Origin: Pseudomonadota bacterium | GTDB taxonomy: Bacteria > Pseudomonadota > Gammaproteobacteria > Burkholderiales > Burkholderiaceae_C | NCBI GenBank assembly: GCA_021808405.1 | Contig: JAKBBQ010000007.1 | Coordinates: 1 to 36,393 of the forward strand | Direction: 5' to 3' | DNA length: 36,393 bases | Shown: positions 7,696 through 14,811 of the stretch, piece after piece | Numbering within the stretch: the stretch's first letter is position 1 | Layout of the letters: each line of letters starts with the position of its first letter | Translations under genes and position numbers: made by a program | Notes under the pieces: generated by a model | Seen by the model: the letters and a program-made list of their open reading frames with translations, nothing else | Told to the model about the DNA's origin: nothing | Databases searched by the model: none

Positions 7696-9701
7696 GGCTG
7701 TGCCTCCGCGCCGCGGCTGAGCAGGACGTCGCCCGCGGCATTGATTTCGATGTTCCACCCGGGATCGACGCGACCGGTGAAGTACGCTTCCTCGAGCACC
7801 GCGGGGCCCGCTGCGCGCACGGCGCGGCCGCGCGGCTGGTCCTCGACGCGGTACAGCGGGAGATCGCGACGCACGCCGCCGAGCATCACGCTGCGCGTGC
7901 CCCGGGGCGTCGCGGGCTGCGCGGCCGAGCCGAACGCTCCGCGCATGCTGGCGTGCTGCACCGGCTTGACGGCGAGCAGGTGCAGCGTGGCCACGGCACC
8001 GGCTTGCAGGCCCGCGGGAAGGCCGTCGCCGGCGAGGGCGTGGGTGCGCAGCACGTTGCCGTCGACGCTCTCCTCGATGGACCATGCGAGCCGGCAGTCC
8101 TCGAGCTCGGCACCCTCGCCGTACATGGCGCGTGCCGCCTGCTCGCGCAGCACCCCCATCGTCTCGGCCAGCGCCGCGTCGTCGGGGCGCTCGAGTTGCC
8201 GCGCGAAGCCGTGGCCGATGTCGGAAAAGCCGATGCCATACGCCGAGAACACCGCGGCCAGCCCCGGGACGAGAACCTGCCGCGCGCCGATGGCTTCGGC
8301 GACGCGGCAGGCGACCAGCGGCCCGGCGCCGCCGAAGGCGGCCAGCGTGGTGTCGGGGCCGATCCCGGTGTACTGGCGCAGGCTGTCCGCGACCCTGGCC
8401 ACCCACGCGTCCTCCATCGCGGCCACGGCCGCGTCCTCGTCGAGTTGCAGCGGCTGCGCGACGTGGGTCAGCACCGCCTGGCGCGCGCGTTGCGCGTCCA
8501 GCGGCAGGTCGCCGCCGAAGAACGCCTGCGGGTCGAGCAGTCCGGCGAGGACGAAGGCGTCGGTGATGGTGGCCTGGGTGCCGCCGAGCGCGAAGCAGGC
8601 CGGCCCGGGCGCGCTGCCGACGCTCTGCGGCCCGACCGCGACGCGCCCGCCCTCGGCCCGGATGATGGAGCTTCCGCCGACCCCGGCGCTGACCACGTCG
8701 CACAGCGCGAACGAGGTCTCGATGGCCTCGATGCGCCCTCTGCGCTGCGCGCGCACGCCGCCGGCGTCCACCAGCCCGATGTCGGTCGTCGTGCCGCCGA
8801 TGTCCATCGACAGCAGGCGAGGCAGTGCGTAGTGGCGCGCCAGTTCACGCGCACCCTCCATGCCGCCGCGCGGCCCCGAGCCGTAGGTCTGCACGGCGAT
8901 GGTCTTGGCCACCCGCCCGGCATGGCCGTCGTTGCGGAACACCAGCAGCGGGCTCTGCGAGTGCGCCTCGCGCAGCTTGTGCTCGGCGCTGTAGAGGAAG
9001 CGCTCCATCGCCGGATGCAGGAAGGCGTTGAAGATCGCGGTCCAGGTGCGGCGCCGGTCATCGGTGTCGTCGACGAGCTCGCCGGCATACAGCACCGGCA
9101 GCGCGCCGAGCAGATGCGGCGGAAAGGTGCGCAGCAGCCGCCGCTTGACCTGCGCCTCCTGCTCGCGCCTGCGGGGCCCGCCGAAGGACACGACCAGGCG
9201 GTTGGCGCCTGCGGCGGCGAGCTCACCCACCGCCTGCACCGCGGCCGCCTGCAGCGCCTGTGCGTCGAGCGCTGCGTCCAGGCGCACGACGCGCGCACCG
9301 AGGATGGCGTCGAGCAGGTCCCCCGAAGCGTCCGCCAGGCTCACCGCGTCGGCGTCGAGCGTCCCGCCGACGATCAGCCCCAGCCGCGGCCCCTTGCGCT
9401 CGACCAGCGCGTTGGTGCCCTGGGTGGTGGAATAGCGGATGGCCGCGGTGGACAGCAGCAGCGCCTGCAGGTCCTCCTTGCCGAACACCGCCGCCGAGGC
9501 CTTGCGCAAGCCGTCGAACAGGCATTGCGACAGGTCGTGCGGAGTGGTCAGCGTCTTGGCGCGATAGACCTTGTCGGCGTCGATGACGCAGATGTCGGTC
9601 AGGGTGCCGCCGTTGTCGATGTTGACCAGGCGGGTTCGTGCGGCGTGCGGCGGGGACGCGCCCGGCGTTGCCGCCGCCTCGGGGTCGTGGGACAGGGTCA
9701 T
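7692..9701 (-). CDS. apc1: HyuA-type ATP-binding carboxylase subunit (Apc1-like, alpha)
   Basis: First structural gene of the carboxylase operon: a 669-residue hydantoinase A/oxoprolinase-family protein. Seen: RLVNIDNGGTLTDICVI, a DxGGTxTD phosphate-loop variant with Asn after the Asp; TTQGTNALVERKGPRLGL; MDIGGTTTDIGLVDAGG for the second nucleotide-binding site; VGGSSIIRAEGG; GSAPGPACFALGG; and FGGAGPLVACRVAEAIGA. These place it in the same fold as the second HyuA protein of the operon, but the two are clearly diverged. ATG 9701 is chosen as start; AGG lies about 8 nt upstream. An in-frame ATG at 9737 would add 12 residues without a better ribosome binding site. A leader ORF and palindrome lie 70-130 nt upstream. 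Confidence 0.85.
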   Translation of the reverse strand: MTLSHDPEAAATPGASPPHAARTRLVNIDNGGTLTDICVIDADKVYRAKTLTTPHDLSQCLFDGLRKASAAVFGKEDLQALLLSTAAIRYSTTQGTNALVERKGPRLGLIVGGTLDADAVSLADASGDLLDAILGARVVRLDAALDAQALQAAAVQAVGELAAAGANRLVVSFGGPRRREQEAQVKRRLLRTFPPHLLGALPVLYAGELVDDTDDRRRTWTAIFNAFLHPAMERFLYSAEHKLREAHSQSPLLVFRNDGHAGRVAKTIAVQTYGSGPRGGMEGARELARHYALPRLLSMDIGGTTTDIGLVDAGGVRAQRRGRIEAIETSFALCDVVSAGVGGSSIIRAEGGRVAVGPQSVGSAPGPACFALGGTQATITDAFVLAGLLDPQAFFGGDLPLDAQRARQAVLTHVAQPLQLDEDAAVAAMEDAWVARVADSLRQYTGIGPDTTLAAFGGAGPLVACRVAEAIGARQVLVPGLAAVFSAYGIGFSDIGHGFARQLERPDDAALAETMGVLREQAARAMYGEGAELEDCRLAWSIEESVDGNVLRTHALAGDGLPAGLQAGAVATLHLLAVKPVQHASMRGAFGSAAQPATPRGTRSVMLGGVRRDLPLYRVEDQPRGRAVRAAGPAVLEEAYFTGRVDPGWNIEINAAGDVLLSRGAEAQP

Positions 9702-9772
9702 GGTGGGCCTGCGATGGATGTGCGGAGCCCGCGACATCCCGCGCAGGGCGTCGTCGGGGTGGATCGGTGGAA

Positions 9773-9794
9773 GGGCACGCCGGCCGGCGTGCCC
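9773..9794 (-). promoter_or_regulatory. Perfect 22-bp palindrome in the apc leader
   Basis: The half-site GGGCACGCCGG is followed directly by its exact reverse complement. It could fold as a very stable hairpin in the leader RNA or serve as a protein-binding dyad. It begins 3 nt after the stop codon of an 11-residue leader ORF and lies about 70 nt before the first carboxylase gene. No T-run follows, so it is not a classical terminator. Confidence 0.5.
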
Positions 9795-9797
9795 GCG

Positions 9798-9833
9798 CTA
9801 GCCGGCGCGGTGCCGCGGGGGTGGATGGCGCAT
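9798..9833 (-). CDS. Candidate leader peptide upstream of the apc operon
   Basis: A 12-codon ORF encodes MRHPPPRHRAG. It has the best ribosome binding site in the leader: AGGAGA six nt before the ATG. The peptide contains three consecutive prolines, a sequence known in general to slow ribosomes in the absence of EF-P, and the stop codon is immediately followed by a 22-bp palindrome. The layout fits a translation-sensing attenuation or RNA-exposure switch for the carboxylase operon. This is inference: a tiny ORF with a good ribosome binding site can also arise by chance in GC-rich DNA. Confidence 0.4.
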   Translation of the reverse strand: MRHPPPRHRAG

Positions 9834-9890
9834 GGCGGGTCTCCTGGGGTCGGGCCTGGGGCGTGCTGCGCGGGCGCTGCTGGGGCGCAC

Positions 9891-9917
9891 TGCGTGCTCT
9901 GCGTGCAGTGCGTACTC
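9891..9917 (-). promoter_or_regulatory. Three tandem 9-bp repeats, candidate activator site of the apc operon
   Basis: On the plus strand the units read TGCGTGCTC, TGCGTGCAG and TGCGTACTC without gaps. The core TGCGT is kept in all three. They lie about 190 nt before apc1 and between it and the LAL regulator gene, which is transcribed in the same direction. MalT-type regulators bind short directly repeated sites, so these are candidate operators. No binding motif for this particular regulator is known to me. Confidence 0.35.
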
Positions 9918-9922
9918 TAGGA

Positions 9923-9942
9923 GCGGCGGGCCCGCCCGCCGC
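9923..9942 (-). terminator. GC-rich hairpin after the LAL regulator gene
   Basis: GCGGCGGG pairs perfectly with CCCGCCGC across a 4-nt loop, 34 nt past the regulator stop codon. It lacks a T-run, so factor-independent termination is uncertain. It may partly separate the regulator transcript from the apc operon. Confidence 0.35.
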
Positions 9943-9976
9943 CACCCATGCGGGTAGGCGGCTCCCCAGACAAACC

Positions 9977-12751
9977 CTAGCGTGCCGCTCCAGTGCGCCC
10001 TGCCTGCCGGGCGTTGGCCGCCGCGATGGCCTGGCCGCGGCTGCCGACGCCCAGCTTGGCGTACAGGTTCTTCAAGTGGAACTTGACGGTGTTCTCCGAC
10101 ACCAGCAGGGTCGCGGCGATTTCCCGGTTCGCCGCGCCCGCGCACAGCAGGTGCAGGATTTCCACTTCCCGCTCCGACAGCAGCTCGAGAGGCGCGGCGG
10201 CGGCCGCCGGCCGGGACACCTGCGCCGACAGGCCGGCCGCGCGCAGCAAGCGGCTGCCGAAGTCCCTGCAGCCGTCGCCCGCCCTGCCGGGCTCGTCGAG
10301 CGCGAGGATCGAAGGGGCGATTTCCTGGAGCAGCGAGACCACGGTCGGCCCTTCGTCGACCAGCGCGCGTACGCAGCCGCCCTCGGCAGCCAGGCGCGCA
10401 GCGTCGAGCAGGGCGCGCTGCGCGTCGCCAGCGCGCTGCCTGGCTTGGTGCATCAGCGCTTCGAGCACGCGCAGCCGGATCGCCAGCAGCCTGCGCGTCT
10501 GGCGCAGGGGCTGCGCGGCGGCCAGCCAGCGCGCGGCATCGCTCCAGTCGCGGCGGTGCACCGCCAGGCGCACCCGCCCCAGCAGGTCGCCTTCGAGCAG
10601 CTCGGAAATCGGCAGCATCGCCGAGGCGTCGACGACCCCGCCGCCCAGGCGCGCGACGATGGCCTCGGCGCCGGCCACGCGGCCGGCGAGAAGTTCGCGG
10701 CGCACCCGCTCCCAACCGACCATGCGCGCGACGCGTTCCCAGGCACTGCCCAGCGCGATGCGCTCGAGCGCGTCCAGCGTGTCCTGCGAAGCGCCGTCGC
10801 GCCCGGCGTGGGCGTGGGCGCGCGACATCGCCACGTACGCCAGCGCGAGGAAGTCGGGCACCGTGCCGCGCGAGATCTCCTCGACGAAGCGCTCGCCGAG
10901 TTGTTCGACCAGGTCGAGTTCATCGGCTTCGTAGGCGGCCCAGATCCTGGCCGCCGCCTGCGCCGCCGATGCCATGGCCAGCGGCAGTCGCGGCGCGGCC
11001 GCGTCGCCGCGTCCCGGCCGGCCCAAGGCCCTTTGCGGCAAGCCGCCGATGACCAGCGCCAGATCCTCCACCGCCTCGGTGTAGCCGCGACTGAACGCGG
11101 CCCCGGCGCGCTCGTTGTGGCTCCACGCCAGCGCGATCATCGCCCGCGCATCCTCGAAACGGCCGCGCGCCAGATGCCAGAAAGCCAGCAGGTTGCAGGC
11201 CGCTCCCAGTTCGAAGGAAGCGAAGCGGCTCACCCCCGGATCGCCGGTGGGCGCGGCCTCGGCCAACGCGGCTCCGCCGGGCAGGTCGTCGCGAAACAAC
11301 GCCGCCATCGACAACACCACCGCCGGGTTGTCGACCACGGGTTCACCAGGGCCTTGGCGCGCAGGCGCTGCCTGCGCGCCGCGCTGCAGGGCGGGCAGCA
11401 ACGCGGCGAGCTTGTCGCGGTGGCGCAGGAAGATCAGTGCCCACGCCACCTTGATCGCCAGGCTCGGCCGCTGCGCCACCCGCTCCAGCGGCAGGCGCTC
11501 GTACCAGCGCTCCACGGTCACCAGCTCGGCGCCGGCGATCAGGTCGCCGGCCCAGCGGTCCAGGGCCTGCGCCGCGAGGTCGAGGTCGTGGCAGCCCAGC
11601 GCGTGGTACACCGATTCCTCCAGCGAGCCTTGCTCGAAATGCCAGAGCGCAGCGGCGCGATGGGCCTGCAGCAAGGCCTGCGGGTCGGTGCGCTCGAGGG
11701 TGTCGCGCAAATGGGCGGCAAACAATCCGTGGTAGCGAAACCAGCTGAAGGCCGGGTCGATCGGCGACAGGAACAGCCCCTCGCGTTCGATGCGTCGCAG
11801 CACTTCACCGGCAGCGCAACCGCCGCCGAGCACGGCGTCGCACAGCGGCGCGCTCAGGCGCCGCAGCACCGAGGTGCGCAGCAGGAAGCGGCGCAGTTGC
11901 GGCTCCTGGCGCGACAGCACGTTGTCGGCCAGGTACTCGGCCAGCTCCCTGGAGCCGTGGCCGACGAGGTCGTGCAGCGACCCGCGCAGCGCCGGGTTGG
12001 CCAGCGCCAGGCGGAACAGCTGCAGCCCGGCGGGCCAGCCCTCGGTGCGCTGGTGGATCAGGTCCAGCTCCAGCTCGGTCAGCGCCGGAGCCGTCGCCGC
12101 GGCGAACAGCGCGCAGGCCTCGCCGTTCGAGAAGTACAGTTCCTCGGAGCGCAGCACCGTCGCCTGGCCGGCGACCAGCAGCGTGGACACGCCGATGTCG
12201 GGGGTCGAGCGCGAACCGATGTACAGGCGCAGCCAGGCCGGCCAGGCGCGAAACAGCTCGCGGAAGAATTGCTGCAGCGACGCCTCGCGCAGCAGGTGGA
12301 AGTCGTCGAAGAACAGCGCGACTGGCCGCTCGACCGCGTCCAACTGTTCGGCGGCCCACTCGTGCAACGCCACACCGGGGGCGCGTGCCGCAGTCGGCAC
12401 CCCTTCGCCCCGCACGCTGGCCAGCATGGCCTGCAGGTGCGACTCGAAGCGCCGCGGGTCGTTCTCGCCTTCGTCCAGGCTGAGCCAGGCAGTGGCCCAG
12501 CCGCGCGCAGCCTGGGCCTGCAGGATCTGCGCCATCGCGGTCGACTTGCCGCTGCCGGCGGGGCCCAGCAGCAGGGTGACGCGGACCGCGCCCAGGCGCA
12601 CGACCCGCTCGAGGATCGCGTCGCGCTGCACGGTGCCCGGCTGCAGGCGCGGCGGATAGAGCTTCTGAGCGCGCACGCGTGCGCGCGGATCGCCGTCCGC
12701 CCCGGCTGCCGCCGTGCGTGCCTGCAGATGCCCAGCTTGGTGACGCTCCAT
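9977..12751 (-). CDS. LAL-type (MalT-like) LuxR family transcriptional activator
   Basis: Large ATP-binding LuxR regulator of 924 residues. Seen: N-terminal Walker A LLLGPAGSGKST (residues 61-71) and Walker B VALFFDDFHLL (144-154) of a STAND-type ATPase; a long helical middle part of the TPR-like type found in MalT; and a C-terminal LuxR helix-turn-helix LLSEREVEILHLLCAG through NREIAATLLVSENTVKFHLKN in the last 75 residues. Proteins of this family bind an inducer and ATP, oligomerise and activate neighbouring catabolic operons. ATG 12751 is chosen because the ATPase region starts about 25 residues later; an in-frame ATG at 12796 would add a low-complexity extension. The apc-like operon follows on the same strand, so control of ketone carboxylation is the natural inference. 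In Aromatoleum a two-component system does that job instead. Confidence 0.9.
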   Translation of the reverse strand: MERHQAGHLQARTAAAGADGDPRARVRAQKLYPPRLQPGTVQRDAILERVVRLGAVRVTLLLGPAGSGKSTAMAQILQAQAARGWATAWLSLDEGENDPRRFESHLQAMLASVRGEGVPTAARAPGVALHEWAAEQLDAVERPVALFFDDFHLLREASLQQFFRELFRAWPAWLRLYIGSRSTPDIGVSTLLVAGQATVLRSEELYFSNGEACALFAAATAPALTELELDLIHQRTEGWPAGLQLFRLALANPALRGSLHDLVGHGSRELAEYLADNVLSRQEPQLRRFLLRTSVLRRLSAPLCDAVLGGGCAAGEVLRRIEREGLFLSPIDPAFSWFRYHGLFAAHLRDTLERTDPQALLQAHRAAALWHFEQGSLEESVYHALGCHDLDLAAQALDRWAGDLIAGAELVTVERWYERLPLERVAQRPSLAIKVAWALIFLRHRDKLAALLPALQRGAQAAPARQGPGEPVVDNPAVVLSMAALFRDDLPGGAALAEAAPTGDPGVSRFASFELGAACNLLAFWHLARGRFEDARAMIALAWSHNERAGAAFSRGYTEAVEDLALVIGGLPQRALGRPGRGDAAAPRLPLAMASAAQAAARIWAAYEADELDLVEQLGERFVEEISRGTVPDFLALAYVAMSRAHAHAGRDGASQDTLDALERIALGSAWERVARMVGWERVRRELLAGRVAGAEAIVARLGGGVVDASAMLPISELLEGDLLGRVRLAVHRRDWSDAARWLAAAQPLRQTRRLLAIRLRVLEALMHQARQRAGDAQRALLDAARLAAEGGCVRALVDEGPTVVSLLQEIAPSILALDEPGRAGDGCRDFGSRLLRAAGLSAQVSRPAAAAAPLELLSEREVEILHLLCAGAANREIAATLLVSENTVKFHLKNLYAKLGVGSRGQAIAAANARQAGRTGAAR

Positions 12752-13137
12752 GCCCCGACCGTGCCACAGGGAGGACGCTGCGCCGCGCGGCGCCATCGAT
12801 CCGCGCGGCTGGCGGGCGCCACGGCGATCAGCCGAATCGCCGCAGTATCGCAGAGCGCCCGCGCGGGCTCAAGGCGCGCCGAAGCCGCCGGCGCTGCCGG
12901 CGGCGCGCAGGAGGGCATTCGAGCGGCGTGGCGCGGCGCCAGGCGCCGGCCTGGGGCCCGGTCCTTCCTGCCGCGGCGCGGCGGCAAAACCCCACCGGAT
13001 GCGGCGGACCTTGGCATGGCCCGAGTTGTCACAAAGCCCTGATACCTTGCCCGGGTGTGTCGGGTCGGCCGGGCCTGCGAGCCGGCTGTCCCGCGCCGCC
13101 GCCGCGCGCCGCTCGCGCCTGGGTCGCCCTGCCTGCC
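12752..13137. other. Divergent intergenic region between regulator and cytochrome b561 genes
   Basis: 386 bp without a convincing gene. It must hold the promoters of the LAL regulator (leftward) and the cytochrome pair (rightward). A perfect hairpin, GCCGCCGGC against GCCGGCGGC with a 3-nt loop, lies at 12884-12904, and a short palindrome TTGTCACAA at 13027-13035. No promoter matching the sigma-70 or sigma-54 consensus at proper spacing was found. Confidence 0.4.
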
Positions 13138-13818
13138 ATGTCCGTCCGCATCCGCGTCTGGGACCTTCCGGTCCGACTGTTCCACTGGAGCCTGGTCGCC
13201 GTCGTGGCGACCTCGCTGGCCACCGGCTGGGCTGGCGGCCGGTGGATGACCTGGCACCTGCGCAGCGGCTACGCGCTGGTCGCGCTGCTGGTGTTTCGCT
13301 GGGCCTGGGGGCTGGTCGGCAGCCACCACGCTCGCTGGGCGCATTTCCTGGCCGGGCCGCGCAGGGTCGTCGCCTACCTGCGCGGCGAGGCGCCGCAGCA
13401 CTGGCTGGGCCACAACCCGGCCGGCGGGTGGTCGGTGCTGGCGATGCTGGTGGCGCTGAGCCTCCAGGTGGGCAGCGGATTGTTCGCCAACGACCAGGTC
13501 TTCACCGAGGGGCCGCTGGCGTCGTGGGTTCCCGATCGCGTCAGCGAGGCGCTGACCCGCTACCACGTCGACATCGGGCTGCCGCTGCTGTACGGGCTGC
13601 TCGCGCTGCACTTGGCGGCGCTCGGCTACCACCTGCTGATCCGGCGCGAGGACCTGTTGCGGCCGATGCTGCATGGCGACAAACACCTGCCCGACGACGG
13701 CGCTGCCGCTCGTCCCCCCGCGTCGCGCGACGACTGGCGGCTGCGCCTGCTGGCCGCGCTGCTGCTGGGCTGCGGCGCTGCGCTGGCGCTGTGGCTGCGC
13801 TGGCTGGGGCGCGCCTGA
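13138..13818 (+). CDS. Cytochrome b561 family membrane protein
   Basis: Di-heme b-type cytochrome of the bacterial inner membrane, expected to pass electrons from the quinone pool to a periplasmic c-type cytochrome. Seen: 226 residues with about four hydrophobic segments plus a C-terminal one (LRLLAALLLGCGAALALWLRW). The usual N-terminal signature VRVWDLPVRLFHW-type is present as RIRVWDLPVRLFHW. Candidate heme ligands are His16, His40, His143 and His158. The start at ATG 13138 is fixed by this signature, although no good ribosome binding site precedes it. The gene for a cytochrome c' follows 58 nt downstream on the same strand. This b561/c' pairing is common in proteobacteria and implies a shared electron path; the physiological oxidant is not evident. 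Confidence 0.9.
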   Translation: MSVRIRVWDLPVRLFHWSLVAVVATSLATGWAGGRWMTWHLRSGYALVALLVFRWAWGLVGSHHARWAHFLAGPRRVVAYLRGEAPQHWLGHNPAGGWSVLAMLVALSLQVGSGLFANDQVFTEGPLASWVPDRVSEALTRYHVDIGLPLLYGLLALHLAALGYHLLIRREDLLRPMLHGDKHLPDDGAAARPPASRDDWRLRLLAALLLGCGAALALWLRWLGRA

Positions 13819-13876
13819 GCGCCGCTGCGCGACGCCGTGCCTGCAGCCGTTTTCTCCTCCGACCCGTGACTCCACG

Positions 13877-14332
13877 ATGAAAGCCTTCCACCGCGTCGCC
13901 CTCGCCCTCGCCCTGGCGCTGGCCGCGACCGCAGTCAGCGCCCAAACCTCGTTCCGCCGCCCGGCCGACGCCGTGCACTACCGCCGCGCCGCGCTGCTGG
14001 TGATGGCCCACCACACCGCCGACCTGGGGGCCATGCTCCGGGGAGCGACTGCGTTCGACCCCGCGCGCGCGCGGCTCGACGCGCAGGTGATCCACACGCT
14101 GGCGCGCCTGCCGTGGCCAGCCTTCGGACCCGGAACCGACGTCGCCGGCACGCAGGCCCGGCCCAGCGTGTGGACCGAGCACCCCCGCTTCCTGCGCGAC
14201 GCCGAGCGCCTGCAGCAGGCGACCCCGCAACTGGTCGCGGCTGCGCAGCGCGGGAACATCGACGCGTTGCGCGCGGCCTTCTTCCGCACCGTGAAGACCT
14301 GCAAGGCCTGCCACGACAGCTTCCGTCGCTGA
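13877..14332 (+). CDS. Cytochrome c' (periplasmic, C-terminal CxxCH)
   Basis: A 151-residue secreted c-type cytochrome. Seen: a signal peptide MKAFHRVALALALALAATAVSA with probable cleavage after residue 22, a mature part rich in helix-forming residues, and a single heme-attachment motif CKACH at 142-146 just before the C-terminus, the hallmark of the four-helix cytochrome c' fold. ATG 13877 gives a complete signal peptide. The family binds NO and CO at a five-coordinate heme and has been linked to NO tolerance and to electron transfer. The adjacent b561 gene is the likely electron donor. No terminator with a T-run was seen downstream. Confidence 0.92.
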   Translation: MKAFHRVALALALALAATAVSAQTSFRRPADAVHYRRAALLVMAHHTADLGAMLRGATAFDPARARLDAQVIHTLARLPWPAFGPGTDVAGTQARPSVWTEHPRFLRDAERLQQATPQLVAAAQRGNIDALRAAFFRTVKTCKACHDSFRR

Positions 14333-14483
14333 GCGACGCCCTGCGGTCCGGCATCCCGCTCGCGGCCCAGCCTGCGCGCAGTTCCCGCAGGCATCGCCAA
14401 GGCAGCTTCCCATCGCGTTCGGACAACCCGGCGGTCTGCGGCGGCAGGTCCTCGGCACCCCGGACGCGCAGCGGCGCGACGTC

Positions 14484-14621
14484 ATGGCGCGAGACAACCT
14501 GGCCTGGGACGACCCGGATCGCCCGATCGTCCCGGGCTCGCCGCGGAGCATGGAGTCGAATCCCTTGCGCGTACTCAAGAGCCGCGGCGCGGTGCCGCTG
14601 TCCCGTGCCGCCGACAGCTGA
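14484..14621 (+). CDS. Possible small protein, 45 residues
   Basis: ATG 14484 opens a frame beginning MARDNLAWDDPDRPIVPGS and ending VPLSRAADS before TGA. The amino-acid composition (many Asp, Pro, Asn, few Arg runs) and the third-position G/C bias look more like a real protein than the other frames here, and the same open frame extends upstream without a start. It could therefore be the tail of a decayed longer gene. There is no clear ribosome binding site and I do not recognise the family. Confidence 0.25.
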   Translation: MARDNLAWDDPDRPIVPGSPRSMESNPLRVLKSRGAVPLSRAADS

Positions 14622-14712
14622 GGGTTCGTCGGGCCGTCGCGGGGCGCAGGCACCGCAGCGAGCGCGCCGGCGGCTGCTGGCAATGACCGAATCCTGCACA
14701 TTCGGCAACATT

Positions 14713-14734
14713 TTTTCACGCCAAACGGTGAAAA
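14713..14734. promoter_or_regulatory. Inverted repeat TTTTCAC-N8-GTGAAAA upstream of the permease
   Basis: A perfect 7-bp dyad with 8-bp spacing, in the only AT-rich patch of the intergenic region and 78 nt before the permease start. Size and symmetry fit a dimeric repressor or activator site. The protein that would bind it is not evident. Confidence 0.45.
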
Positions 14735-14811
14735 TTCACGCTAGAACGTAGCCAGAACCAACTGTGGAGTTCGCGACCCGAGCGAACCGGACATCCCACC
14801 AGGAGACCTTC

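Larger units (their letters stand above)
14333..14811. other. 479-bp stretch without a firm gene
   Basis: Separates cytochrome c' from the permease. The first two thirds are GC-rich and the last 110 bp turn AT-rich, as expected for a promoter region. It holds one weak small ORF candidate (14484-14621) and a dyad (14713-14734). No RNA gene was recognised. Confidence 0.5.

Noticed and set aside
2814-9701. Plain hydantoinase, 5-oxoprolinase or acetone carboxylase operon
   Set aside because: Two diverged HyuA genes, a small CxxC subunit, an apc5-sized gene and a terminal ligase together fit acetophenone carboxylase. Hydantoinases and oxoprolinases lack the small subunit, and acetone carboxylase has only three subunits.
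12884-12904. Hairpin GCCGCCGGC/GCCGGCGGC as a terminator
   Set aside because: It lies in a divergent promoter region with no gene ending there on either strand; noted only as a structure.
13018-13036. Possible sigma-54 promoter TGGCAT...TTGTC before cytochrome b561
   Set aside because: The -12 part lacks the GC doublet at the required spacing.
9638-13042. A plus-strand open frame of over 1100 codons opposite the LAL regulator
   Set aside because: Antisense to Walker and LuxR helix-turn-helix motifs; composition typical of GC-driven spurious frames.
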